Below, piece after piece: positions 9,965 through 21,195 of a stretch of 64,000 nt of DNA. The notes below the pieces were generated by a model that was given only the letters and a program-made list of their open reading frames with translations, had not been told where the DNA came from and did no database searches. The stretch covers positions 59,244,241 to 59,308,240 of the forward strand of contig NC_083577.1 in the NCBI RefSeq assembly GCF_027579695.1, written 5' to 3'. Every line of letters begins with the position of its first letter. The stretch's first letter is position 1. This stretch comes from Neoarius graeffei (taxonomy: Eukaryota; Chordata; Actinopteri; Siluriformes; Ariidae). A program made the position numbers and the translations under genes.

Positions 9965-10902
9965 CATAGACATATAAACATGGACGCCGCCTTCTGCGTA
10001 GAATCATACGTCATCCTCGCTGCCATGTTGGATGTGGCAAAGTGGAGATTCTTCAACCGTCTCTGGTATAGCGTCTAGACAGTAGCTGAGAATAAAGATG
10101 CCTCATTCATGTGCTGCGTTTAACTGTACCAACAGGTTTACCGTCCAAACGAGATCACATGGGATTACCTTTCACAGGTGAGACTGGAAAAATACTTTTC
10201 AATACTGTTTCTTCAGTCTTCAGTTTCCCAGCTCATCTCCACCGGGTAGGTGTAGAGTTATAAGCAGTGAGAATTAGATAATACAGTGCCACACTATGAT
10301 GAATGTTTTTAACCTTTCTGAATGTGAAGGAATAAGTGATGTATTTTGTTTTGGTATGACATTAGAACCTGGCCGAACTCAGTTTGGCGGTCATTCAGCT
10401 CACTTTATTCAACGAGAGTAGGTCTGTGTGGTGACTCAATAAATAAAGCAGTACATTTTTATTTTCATTCACTATTTCCAGTTTTTCCACTATTTCCATC
10501 ATTTATCATATTCAGTCTTGTAGGTTGGTTATTGTGGCCTCAGGTTTTGGTAGCTTGCTACGGTATGCTGACTGATTAGCTTACCTGAGCTATCTATCGC
10601 GTATCTGTCGCTAGTTTGCAGTGTACAGGGTATTTCGCACACTATTTATAACCATCACATTAAAAGTTATATATGTTGTTTTGATGCCTGTTTGTTTCCC
10701 AAATATATACATGTGTGTCTTAATGGGTGAATAAAAGGCATCGAGTTAAATATTATTGTAGAAAGGGGCTTTATGAAGTTCAGTCCATTTACTTGCATTG
10801 GTTTACGGGAAAGATTTGCTACATCCAATATGGCGGACACTCTGACGTATCCCAGCAACGGGCCACCAGGCTCAATGCGGCGTCTATGTTTATATGTCTA
10901 TG
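9965..10902 (+). mobile_element. P-like (THAP-bearing) DNA transposon, non-autonomous
   Basis: Perfect 8-bp duplication GAGAAAGG (9957-9964 and 10903-10910). Inverted ends CATAGACATATAAACATGG and its complement, extending through GACGCCGC. P elements also have ends beginning with CA, 8-bp duplications and an N-terminal THAP domain, and this element has a THAP first exon at 10098-10177 with a splice donor. YY1-like ATGGCGG or GCCATGTTGG motifs lie near both ends. No RNase-H-like transposase is visible downstream, so it is internally deleted. Confidence 0.72.
10098..10177 (+). CDS. THAP-domain first exon of the P-like element
   Basis: ATG at 10098 opens MPHSCAAFNCTNRF, matching the start of THAP zinc fingers (C-x4-C in the first half of a C2-CH site), continuing to ...ITFHR, then a consensus CAG/GTGAGA splice donor at 10177/10178. 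A THAP domain would bind the transposon's own ends. The second half of the domain (W, C-x2-H) should be on the next exon, which I could not find; the element is probably deleted there. The first-Cys difference from the 6.9-kb copy marks this as the better-preserved version. Confidence 0.7.
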
Positions 10903-11232
10903 GAGAAAGGTCTGTTAAACGGGAAGTTTCATTTCAAAAGAAGAGTGTGACCATTTTCTCTTGTCCCAGTAGTTTTTAACAAGTATTTTTAGCATAAAAT
11001 GTGTTCACCATTTTAATTGTAACATTTCACTTTAAAAGCCTTATTCATTTACATAGATTTTAAAAAATGAGATTAATCGCGATTAAATTTTTTAATCGTT
11101 TGACAGCCCTATTCAGTATATGTTCCATATGTTATTTCATAGTTTTGATGTCATCAGTTTTATTCAACAATGTAGAAAACAGCCAGAATACAGAAAAAGC
11201 TTTGAATAAGTAGGGGTGTCCAAATTTTTGAT

Positions 11233-12261
11233 AGGTACAGTATATCATATTTATATTCTCTTTGAGAATGTCTGAGGCACTTCCTGGTGACTAACACAGG
11301 GACAAGTAGTTTCATCTCCGTTTAATAAATCATCAAATAAAGGTTCGTTTGTTCATAATGTCATATTGACCTCCAATATTCCAGTAAATATCCTGTCATT
11401 CTTTCTGGCGATGCAATTGATCCTGTTTATTTTCAGAAATGGCACAGTGGTTTTTTGAGAAGGGGTGCATTTACAGCTGTTAAATGGCTGCTCTTAGTGC
11501 CAGACTACCACACTGTGGATAAGAGGAGAAAGCTATTTGATCATGTGTTATACTGTGTGTGTACTCCATGACTACCAAGGTCAGTGTAAGATTGCCCTTG
11601 GCCAAGTCTAGACGCCCACAGCAGGCTCCAAACCATAGCCAGGATCCCTCTCATGCTCACCCTCTGGTCCGTGCTTACATGCCACACACCAGTCTGCAAT
11701 CATACATACCTTTTTTTTTTATTATTATTGATGTGCTGCACTGAGTTGTGAATTGCTGTTATTCTCTGAAAATGTACTCTGTATGCTCTGTATTCTAGTG
11801 TGCCTAGAAGCCCCAACATGAGATTAATTTCCTCCCTCAAGCCAGACTGTGAGGCACAATTATGTACTAACTGAAGTTGTTTTGCCCCAGACGGGTTTGG
11901 TAATGAGACAAAGAGTGCCATGGGGCTGAACAGAGTTCATTCCTTTTTCTCACTTGTGTAAACCCTAAAGCTTTCCTGAATTACTCCTCAGCAGGGATCC
12001 AAACAAACCACTGGCACAGATTTGGAACTAGCAGAAGAGGGCAGGGACGATGGAGTAAAGAGACAAGATTGACTTTGCCAAGAAACTATCTTCAACAGCA
12101 TGTAATGAGAACAGAATCAATAAAGAGAATTTGTGCTGAAAGTAAAGAAGAGGCAACAAAGTGAGTATGGAGGAAAAAACAAATGGAAGTTGGGAAAAGA
12201 AGAATCAGTGGAGTACATGGTCCTGCAGTTGTAAGAGATGTGGAAACAAGACAAGATCGGA
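11233..12261. other. Intergenic, no feature seen
   Basis: Ordinary AT-rich DNA with a short (ATT)-rich tract near 11715-11730. No open frame longer than about 70 codons looks coding, and no transposon termini were recognised. Confidence 0.6.
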
Positions 12262-12600
12262 TAGATAACACATTATTGATTACCAAGAGGGGAAATTTGG
12301 ATGTTCACAGCAGCAGAAAGACAGGCAGTAAAGTATACATAAGAAACAAAGTCCAAAAAAATTTTAAATACTATCATGTATAAGATGATAATGAGCAATA
12401 AAAACAACAAATGAGCAAACAACTGTACATGTAGTGCAAAAAGATATGATAGTGAGCAATAAACAAATGAACAAAACTGGTTGAGGTAGTGTCCAAGTGT
12501 AGTGCAAAATGGCATGATAAAGAGCAGTAAACAAGTGACCAAAACAGGTTGAGGCGTCTAAAGTGTTCGATATTTAAGAAACCAAAGTAGGAATATAAAT
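12262..12600 (-). repeat. Dispersed repeat copy 1 (LINE 3'-end-like), with internal duplication
   Basis: Shares its order of words with 15540-15745: TATTGAT, GGGAAA, GATGTT, CAGCAGAAAGACAGG, GAGCAATAAAAA, CAAATGAGCAAACA. The left end resembles, in reverse, the GGGATTAATA-type 3' end of fish Rex-like LINEs. Between about 12435 and 12560 a unit of roughly 65 bp (TGTAGTGCAAAA... GGTTGAGG) occurs twice. No coding potential. Confidence 0.5.
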
Positions 12601-12879
12601 TAAATTGTCTGGGTTAGGAATAAATGTGTGTTTTGCCAAGGTGTATGTACAGTGCCTTGCAAAAGTATTCATCCCCCTTGGTGTTTGTTCGGTTTTGTTG
12701 CATTACAAGATGGAATTAAAATGGATTTTTGGAGGGTTAGTACCATTTGATTTACACATCATGCCTACCACTTTAAAGGTGCACATTGCTTTTTTTTATT
12801 GTGACACAAACAATAATGAAGATGAAAAAACAGAAATCTGGAGTGTGCATAAGTAACTCCCACCCACCCCCCAAAAAAG

Positions 12880-15091
12880 TCAATACTTTGTAGAGCCACC
12901 TTTTGCTACAATTGCAGCTGCAAGTCTCTTGGGGTATGTCTCTATTAGCTTAGCACATCTAACCACTGGGATTTTTGCCCATTCCTCAAGGCAAAACTGC
13001 TCCAACTCCTTCAAGTTAGATGGGTTGTGTTGGTGTACAGCAATCTTCAAGTAATGCCACAGATTCTCAATTGGATTGAGGTCTGGGCTTTGATGAGGCC
13101 ATTCCAAGACATTTAAATGTTTCCCTTTAAACCACTCCAGTGTAGCTTTAGCAGTATTTTTAGGGTCATTGTCCTGCTAGATCATGAACCTTCGTCTCAG
13201 TCTTAAACCTCTGGCCAACTCAAACAGGTTTTCCTCCAGAATTGCCCTGCATTTAGTGCCATCCATCTTTCCTTCAGTCCTGACCAGCTTTCCTGTCCCT
13301 GCAGATGAAAAACATCCCCATAGCATGATGCTGCCACCACCATGCTTCATTGTAGGGATGGTGTTCTCAGGATGTTGGGTTTGCGCCACACATGGCATTT
13401 CCCATGATGGCCAAAAAGTTCAATTTTTGTCTCATTTGACCAGAGAATCTTCCATGTGTTTGGGGAGTCTGCCACGTGCTGTTGGCAAGGCAAGGCAAGT
13501 TTATTTATATAGTGCATTTCATACACAGTGGCAGTTCAATGTGCTTTACAGAGGTAAAAGCAAAACAGTAAACAATAGAAAATAAAATTACATAAAATAA
13601 AGGGGGAAGAAGAGAGAAAGTTCAGTAAAAACAGCAGAATAAAATGGAATAAAAGTTAAGTAAAGTTTAAGACATGCAAAGACTGTAAAAGTTAAGTAAA
13701 GTTTAAAACATGTAAAGATGATGATATTTATCAATTAGCAGAAAGCATCTGAAAACAGCTTGGTCTTTAATCTAGATTTGAAGATGCCAACAGCAGGAGC
13801 ATTTTTAATGTCCTCTGGGAGTTGGTTCTATAGCTGTACTGCATAGTAGCTAAAAGCTGCTTCACCACACTTTGTTTTAACAACAGGTTTTACCAGTAAA
13901 TTTTGCTGCTGCGATCTGGTAGATCTGATCGGGTTAGGCCGCTGCAACATATCAGGTAATTGGGCCCTGTACCATTTAGATATTTGTACACCAGCAGCAA
14001 TGCTTTAAAGTCAATTCTGTAGCTTACTGGAAGCCAGTGAAGGGACCTTAGAACTGGAGTAATGTGCTCTGTTCTTTTTGTTCGTGTGAGAACCCTAGCC
14101 GCTGCATTTTGAACCAGCTGAAGTCGTTTGATGGTCTTTTTTGGCAGGCCTGTGAAAAGGCCATTGCAGTAATCAACCCTACTAGAGATGAAGGCATGTA
14201 TAAGTTTTTCCAGATCATTTTTTGACATAAGTCCTCTTAGTTTGGAAATGTTTTTTAGGTGATAAAATGACAATTTAGTGATTGCTTTCATGTGACTGTC
14301 AAAGATTAGCTCGCTGTCAATGAAAACACCAAGATTTTTAACCATATCTTTTGTTTTAATCCCCTTTGTGTCAAGAATAGTGGTAATCCTGAGTCTTTCA
14401 TCTTTTTTCCCAAATAGAATTACTTCTGTTTTATCTGTGTTCAGCTGGAGAAAATTTTGTGACCTCCAGTTGTTGATTTGGTCGATACACTGGTAGAGAC
14501 ATTCAAGGGGGGCATAATCATTAGGTGATAGAGCAAAATAAATTTGGGTGTCATCTGCATAGCAGTGATACAAAATTGAGTTGTTCTTGATAATTTGTCC
14601 AAGTGGGAGCATATAAAGGTTGAATAGTAATGGTCCAAGGATCGACCCCTGGGGGACACCACAGGTCAAGGACATTGATGTTGAAACCATGAAATGTTGT
14701 TGGGCAAACTCCAAATTTGTTTTTTTAAGCAATGACTCTTTTCTGGCCACTCTTCCATAAAGCTCCACTCTGTGGAGTGTACGGCTTAAAGTGGTCCTAT
14801 GGACAGATACGCCCATCTCTGCTGTGGATCTTTGCAGCTCCCTCAGCATTATCGTTGGTGTCTTTGTTGCATCTCTGATTAATGCCTTCCTTGCCTGGTC
14901 TGTGAGTTTTGGTGGGTGGCCTTCTCTTGTTGGGTTTGTAGTGGTGGCATATTCTTTCCATTTTGCTATAATGGATTTAATGGTGCTCCCTGGGATATTC
15001 AAAGTTTGGGATATTTTTTATGACCCAACCCTGATCTATACTTCTCCACAACGTTGTCTCTGACCTGTTTGGAGTGCTCCTTGGTTTTCAT
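12880..15091 (-). pseudogene. Tc1-like transposase, split and frameshifted
   Basis: Start MKTKEHSKQVRDNVVEKYRS at 15091. The frame shifts near 15003, then the helix-turn-helix region continues (IPGSTIKSIIAKWKEY, TLSRTLHRVELYGRVARK). It is broken by the LINE at about 14697. After the LINE come KHGGGSIMLWGC (13340 region), a further break near 13180, and the C-terminal [16 protein letters not shown] with the catalytic Glu near 13060, ending at a stop at 12880. DDE-type cut-and-paste transposase of the DD34E group; inactive. Confidence 0.85.
13487..14696 (-). mobile_element. L2-type LINE, 5'-truncated, inside the Tc1 transposase
   Basis: Minus-strand RT with CGVPQGSILGPLLFNLYM, the YADD active site (HCYADDTQIYFA near 14560), SSRVDYCNGLF and LHWLPVSYRIDF. 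The 3' end on the left is an L2-type tail with repeated GGCAA words (13484-13500). A weak target duplication, GTTGGC at 13481 and GTTGGGC at 14697, flanks it. The RT is open until about 13890 and lacks the upstream endonuclease. It fuses in frame to the Tc1 N-terminus (see findings). Confidence 0.85.
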
Positions 15092-15536
15092 GTTGTTTGC
15101 TTTGTAGTGTTGCAGAGTCAGGGTCCTTCCGGAACAGGTTGATTTATACAGATGTCATGTGACAGATCATGTGACACTTTGATTGCATACAGGTGGATCT
15201 TAATCAACTAATTATGTGACTTATGAAGTGAATTGGTTGGACCAGCTCTTATTTAGGGGTTTCATACGAAAGGGGGTGAATACTTATGTGCACTCCAGAT
15301 TTCTGTTTTTTCATCTTAATTATTATTTGTGTCACAATAAAAAAACAATGTGCACCTTTAAAGTGGTAGGCATGTTGTGTAAATCAAATGGTGCTAACCC
15401 TCCAAAAATCCATTTTAATTACAGCTTGTAATGCAGCAAAACATGACAAACACCAAGAGGGATGAATACTTTTGCAAGGCACTGTAGCTTGGAAGGAAGG
15501 TCAGGGAGTGACAACTAGAGAAAAAGGTACAAAGGA

Positions 15537-15745
15537 GCACCTCAACACTTTATTGATCCACAGGTAGGGAAAGTCGGATGTTAACAACAGCAGAAAGACA
15601 GGGTAAGAAGTATAGATAAAGATACAGTACAAAAATATAAAATATAAAAATACTATAATGTAATATAGTAATGAGCAATAAAAAAAACCAACAACAAATG
15701 AGCAAACAGCTGTACAAGATATGATAAAAGATATGATAAGAAGGT
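15537..15745 (-). repeat. Dispersed repeat copy 2 (LINE 3'-end-like)
   Basis: Begins TTTATTGATCCACAGGTAGGGAAA and shares CAGCAGAAAGACAGG, GAGCAATAAAAA and CAAATGAGCAAACA with 12262-12440 in the same order and orientation. It stands just right of the Tc1 element that separates the two copies. Confidence 0.5.
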
Positions 15746-15911
15746 TTAGTTACACACAGTTATACAACAGCAATCAACAAACAAAACATAAAATTCAGCC
15801 CAGTTTTCAAGTGCATCAACAGATTGTCAGAAATGGTACAATAAGCTTTTGTTCCATTTTTATATGAATGTATGTGAATTAATGTATTGATGCTGTTATA
15901 CTTGCCTGAAG

Positions 15912-18900
15912 GGGGACAAGTAGCAAACCTTCACGTGGTGTCCCTTGTTAATCTGGCATCGCCAGAGACCAATTGCTACAACACACGGAGAGTGCAAAAC
16001 TTCAGGGGTGGTAAAAGGATAGACCCTCGGCCCCGACCATGGCTTCCTTTAAAATCTGCACCTTCAATGCAGAAGGAATGTCCCAAGACAAATCAGTCCT
16101 CCTGTCACAAATGGACGTGGATTTTTTTTGTGCCTCCAAGAGACCCATAAAAATACCACACCCCCTAACATCCCAGGAATGGCTTTGATAATCCACCGCT
16201 CTAGCCAGACTCACGGAAGTGCTATCTACGCTCGGGACTCATCCATCCTTTCCCAGAGCAAGGATTGCACATTGAATGGGATCGAAATACTTCGCGTGGA
16301 AACTGAGAAAGTCACCTTAATCTCGGTGTATAAGCCACCACCGATCCCGTTTGAATGGCCCGCTAATTTTGACTTTGGAAATAAGGTTTTATTGGGGATT
16401 TCAATAGCCATAATACCTTATGGTGCTATGACCATAATAACAATGAGGGTGAAGCAGTCGAGGAATGGGCCCTAAACAACAACTTGACGCTACTCCACAG
16501 CGCAAAGGATAAACCATCTTTCTCTAGAGCTAGATGGAAACAAGGGTACAACCCAGACCTCGTCTTTGTATCCTCGCAACATCGTCACAACTTCGAAAAA
16601 TCAGTTATGAGCCCCATACCAAAATCACAACACAGACCAATCTTGGTCGAAGCTAAGCCCGTTTTACGACCAAGGGTTACCACCAAGCCCATGCCACGCT
16701 TCAACTTCTGTAAAGCAAACTGAGACAACTTCCCTGCAGAGTTAGATGAAAGTGTTGCTGCTATACCACCAGCATCGCAGCACTATGAAAATTTCCAGAA
16801 GCTTGTATGGGATTGTGCTAAGCGCAACATTCCCAGAGGATGTAGGAAAGAATACATCCCAGGTCTAAACACCGAAAGCAGAGAAGTCTTTGATGAGTAT
16901 GTGCGTGCATATAATGCAGATCCATTCACAGAGAATACGATAGAACTGGGCAAAGTCCTCATCGCACTTGTTAGTGATGAGAGAAAGGTGCGATGGAAAG
17001 AAACCATAACCAGCACGGACTTAACTCACAATAGCAGGAAGGCGTGGAATATGATTAGGAAACTTGATTGCAACAAGGAGCCGCCAAGACGATCTGCTGC
17101 GGTGACACCAAACCAAGTCGCGAACCAGCTCTTGATGAATGGAAAACCCATCAACAAAGAAAGAGGATGTCTACAGAAGATGAAAAATGAAATGGCACGC
17201 GTCATGAACACCTGTGACGACCAATTCAAACCATTCACGATTGAAGAAGTAAATGCAGCTATAAAACAACTAAAGCCAGGAAAAGCTGCAGGACTTGATG
17301 GAATCCCTCTGGAGACTGTTCAGCACTTCGGAGGACGAACCAGGAACTGGCTTGTAAGCTTCTTCAACTCGTGTGCGACATCCTACACCATTCCCAAGAT
17401 ATGGCGAAAATCGAGGGTTGTTGCTCTTCTGAAACCAGAGAAAGAGCCCGAAGATCCTAAGAGTTATCACCCAATCTCACTCTTGTGTGTACTCTATAAA
17501 GTAAACGAGAGATTGTTATTGGAGCGAATAGCACCCTCAGTTGAAGATCAACTAATCCCCGAACAAGCAGGGTTTCGACAAGGTAAATCGTGCTGCGGGC
17601 AGGTTCTAAATCTCACGCAGTACATCGAAGATGGCTTCGAGGCTAAATAGATCACTGGCGCTGTGTTTGTGGACCTGTCTGCAGCTTACGACATGGTGAA
17701 CCATAGGTCATTGCTCATGAAGTTAGCCAAGACAGTAAGCAACATCCCAACTGTCCGAATTATAGAGTCTTTGTTGACAAACAGAAGATTCTTTGTCGAA
17801 ATGGATGGAAGGAACAGCCCCTGGAGGAGCCAAAAGAACGGCCTACCACAGGGCTCTGTCCTATCCCCGATATTATTTAATATTTACACGAACGATCAGC
17901 CAGTCTTCAACAATGTCAGAAGATTTCTGTATGCTGATGATTTGTGTCTAGCGACACAATCTGATAGTTTCAAGACTATCCAACAAAGGCTAACTGAATC
18001 ACTTGAGGCACTGACCAAATACTATACAAAATGGTCCCTGAATGCAAACCCAGGAAAGACTCAAGTTTGCACTTTCCACCTGAATAACAAGGAATCCAAG
18101 ACCACCCTGGATATCAGATGGAACGGCAAGCTGCTTAAGAACACCAAGCACCCCATTTACTTAGGAGTGACCTTGGACAGGACACTGTCATTCAGGGAAC
18201 ACATCCTTAAGTTAAAGAAGAAGATCTCCAGCAGAAACAACTTGCTGGCCAAACTGGGAAACTCTAACTGGGGAGCCGACGCCAACACCATCCGAACAAC
18301 AGCTTTAGCACTGTGCTATTCAGTTGCTGAATACTGCGCTCCTGTTTGGGCTAGGTCTGCACATGCCAACAAAGTAGACCCCTCACTGAATAGTGCATAC
18401 CGCACCATAACAGGAACCATGCGTGCGACCCCACTGCCAAGCTTGTATAGGCTGTCAGGCATTGCACCGCCCAACGTACGACGAGAAGCTCTGTCTCATG
18501 CAGAGCGGTTCAAGCAGGCCAACGATGAGCGCCATTCACTTCACCAGCACCAGGAAGTACCTCGCCGTCTTGCCTAGTGCAAGAGCTTCATCACCGTTGA
18601 ACCTCTCGACCCTGCTCAGACATCAAATTTCCGTCTTGAAAGATGGAAAGACCTAGACGACGCCGATCTCAACGCAGCGCTTCCCAAACATCAAGAGCAG
18701 TTGCCAACAGGAAGCTCTCTCAGTTGTAAGGACTGGGTGACATTGAACCGGGCAAGGAGTAAAGTGGGTAAAACGAAGAAGAACCTGGCACGTTGGGGTA
18801 TTGTGACAGATGCAAGATGTCCCTGCAGCGAAGAACAGACGATGGACCACATCTTACGGGACTGTCCACTAGGTCCTCACTGCTCTGATGTGGACCTAAG

Positions 18901-18960
18901 AGAAGTCACCAACACCGCCATCTCCTGGATAAAGCACTATCGTGACAAGATATGATGATG
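15912..18960 (+). mobile_element. Near full-length non-LTR retrotransposon (Jockey/I-like)
   Basis: Bounded by a perfect 12-bp duplication ACTTGCCTGAAG (15900-15911 and 18961-18972). It contains an endonuclease, RT and C-terminal cysteine motif in one broken reading unit and ends in a short GATGATG tail. About 3.05 kb, long enough for a single-ORF LINE with a short 5' leader (15912-16038). Clade assignment is tentative: it is not L2 and not Rex-like. Confidence 0.8.
16039..18955 (+). pseudogene. LINE endonuclease-reverse transcriptase, broken
   Basis: ATG at 16039 opens MASFKICTFNAEGMSQ, an apurinic-endonuclease start. A frameshift in a T-run near 16121 leads to CLQETHKNT, and further shifts follow near 16390-16470. 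SRARWKQGYNPDLVFVSS and SQHRPILVE close the endonuclease. After a stop at 16721 the RT region runs: LKPGKAAGLDGIPLE, WRKSRVVALLKP, EQAGFRQGKSC, stop near 17648, VFVDLSAAYDMVNH, NGLPQGSVLSPILFNIY, and the active site FLYADDLCLA near 17930. After a shift near 18577 the tail has CPCSEEQTMDHILRDCP, a zinc-knuckle-like motif. It ends at 18955. Confidence 0.85.
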
Positions 18961-19229
18961 ACTTGCCTGAAGCTACAGTATGACTTAGCTCAGGGGTTAT
19001 TTTATAGTACAATTTTATCATTATTTAATATACAGTACTTCACACTATTTATTCTATAAAAACATTGACTAAAATTAATACACTTACTGAAATAAAATTA
19101 TTAATTCTCAATGTCTCTTTCCAAAGATGAAATATTTCGCATTAATTGTCAAATATTAGTGATAACAGTGAAACTACTGCATTAGCCATTACTAAATTTT
19201 CTCTTCATATCTCTCGTTGACCAAATTTA

Positions 19230-19750
19230 CACTCACCAGCCACTTTATTAGGAACACCCATACACCTGCTGTTTGATGCCGTTATCTAATCAGCCGATCC
19301 CTTGACAGCAGCACAGTGCATCAAATCATGCAGATACAAATCAAGAGCTTCAGTTAATCTTCACTTCAAACATCAGAATGGGAAAAATTGTGATCTCTGT
19401 GACTTTCACTGTGGCATGGGTGTATTTCAGAAACTGCTGATCTCCTGGGGTTTTCACACACAACAGTCTCTAGAGATTACACACATTGGTGCGAAAAACA
19501 AAAACACTGAGTGAGCGACAGTACTGTAGGTGGAAACGTCTTGTTGATAAGAGAGGTCAGAGGAAAATAGCGAGATTAGTTTGAGCTGCCAGGAAGGATA
19601 TAGCAACTCATAGCAACTCTTTACAACCATGATGAGCAGAAAAGCATCTCAGCATGCAACAGCAGAAGACTACATTGGGTTCCAGTCCTGCAGCCATGAA
19701 CAGGAATCTTAGGATCAAGAACAAGTTCCTATTAAAGTGGCTGGTGAGTG
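19230..19750 (+). mobile_element. Short Tc1-like element (non-autonomous), copy 1
   Basis: TA-flanked ends CACTCACCAGCCACTTTATT and TAAAGTGGCTGGTGAGTG. Closely similar to 56089-56964, but about 120 bp of the interior present there (including the helix-turn-helix start) is partly missing. No usable transposase. Confidence 0.85.
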
Positions 19751-19752
19751 TA

Positions 19753-21193
19753 TATTTCATAACTTATCAGTACAACTATCAAAACAACACAAACACAACT
19801 CCAGATAAGGTATTTTATTAAAACACTAAGCATTACTATTCTTCTAACAAGAACACTTGATGTTCACATTATCGTGCTTACCTTCTGTGTGGTCAAGTAA
19901 TAGAAGACCTTATAATTAGGGGGCGTGGGATAGTTACATTTGGATTCAGACATTTTCATGATATATTACTCCAGTTACATTTCAGATCTCAGTGTTACTC
20001 TGCCAAACATATTGCAAATTTAGTAGCTACTGTTAATAAGCTTCTTTTTTACAGGTTTTTTGTGATGGAATGGGGTATAAAGTGGTGGTAGTGTGTTGCA
20101 TGCAGTGTGTTATGATGGATGTGTGTGGTGAGCAGGGCGCAGCAGGGCAGCTGAAGCTGTCACCTTCTGTTACTGTGACTGTTCTTCTACCAGAACGTGA
20201 CAGCTGCTCCTAAACAGACAGATACAGCAAGAGGGCCAGGAACTCTTCTCTCATCCATGCACAACTCTACATGAGAGCAACACTGGACGGAAATCAGGAG
20301 GCCTGATATTAAATATTCATTTGAACTCTAGCTCATCCCCTGTGCAAACCACTCAGTGAAAGCAGCTGTCACCAAAACATTGGCGACAGAGATGAGAGAG
20401 AGGAAAAAAGAGATGATGGAGTATCAAATACAAATGAGGCACATACATCAAACAGGCATTTTTCAAAGCCGTTGATATCATTTGTGTAAGAATCTGATCA
20501 TTCTCACAATTTCCAAATCAATGTCTGACTATAGACTGATATCATCTGTAGTGTTTCTTAATGGCCTGTTAAATCAACCATTTGGATATTTGACAGGACA
20601 AATTAAATGTAAGATAAATATGCAAGGAAACATCTTAAAATCATGTGGCTTAGTGAGTGCTACTGAGTGATATTGCCAGCCTGTCTGTATGTAAATTAGT
20701 GTGTTAGGTGACACAGCAGATGCTTTTGGTAAGCGAGCAGGGAGTCCAATAAGTTGTTATAATAAGAAGCAGCTGCCGCTCAGGCTACAAGACGAGAGGT
20801 GAATGTGACCAAAGTTAATGAAAACATGGCATGGACAGATGGTGATGCCCTGTTTTTGAGAAGACCTTCATGTATCCTGTTCTTTACATGTGTCCTGTCT
20901 GTAAAAAAAAAAAAAATCGCAACACGTGATATATTCACCCAGATCTGGTGATTAAAAATGTTAGGGGGAAAAAAAACTACTAGCAAGGGAAAAAAATAAA
21001 TAATTAACCCCAAACACCCCCCACCCACCCCCGCCAAAGAAGGATTCTTAAATGGTTATATACTGTAGATTAGCTGAGGGTTTTTGGCTTCTTAAGCCCT
21101 TTCAAAAATGAAAATGCTGTTTTAGACTTCTACATAGAGAGAAGAACCTGCAATAGATTTAACTTCTATTTTTTCATCTAAGAGTCTAAGTTC
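19753..21193. other. Intergenic, no gene seen
   Basis: AT-rich DNA with poly-A and poly-C tracts near 20900-21035. The longest open frames are about 60-85 codons with no recognisable motifs. Also nothing recognised in 18973-19228. Confidence 0.6.
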
Positions 21194-21195
21194 TA

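Larger units (their letters stand above)
8782..11111. mobile_element. Non-autonomous hAT element carrying two further transposons
   Basis: Flanked by a perfect 8-bp duplication TTCAGTAT (8774-8781 and 11112-11119), inside the Tc1 remnant. Ends are TAGGGCTGTCAAA and its complement TTTGACAGCCCTA, with an adjoining TTAA...CGCGATTAA motif on both sides. TIRs and 8-bp duplication are hAT hallmarks. With the ISL2EU-like (8912-9934) and P-like (9965-10902) inserts removed, only about 370 bp of hAT sequence remain, so it is MITE-like and has no transposase. Confidence 0.85.
5065..11232 (+). mobile_element. Tc1-like element remnant, split into three pieces
   Basis: Pieces at 5065-5146, 8648-8773 and 11112-11232 join into the 3' end of a familiar fish Tc1 family: TTAATTGAAAAGCATTCCAG, then AGGTGAATACCTCATGAAGC, then a terminus reading GGGGTGTCCAAATTTTTGAT. 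I recognise the family by its known 3' end, and the joins are seamless when the inserts are removed. Only about 330 bp of the Tc1 remain; its transposase and 5' half are gone, cut off at the L2 LINE. Confidence 0.75.
12650..15484 (-). mobile_element. Tc1-like transposon with long TIRs, split by an L2 LINE
   Basis: TA dinucleotides flank ends reading CAGTGCCTTGCAAAAGTATT and its complement. The inverted repeats extend about 200 bp. The transposase lies on the minus strand and is split by an L2 LINE at 13487-14696. Without the LINE the element is about 1.6 kb, a usual length for Tc1-like elements. Confidence 0.9.

Noticed and set aside
16002-16214. Promoter or separate ORF1 for the LINE at 15.9 kb
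   Set aside because: Only about 127 bp precede the endonuclease start, and no gag-like or zinc-finger ORF1 is present there.
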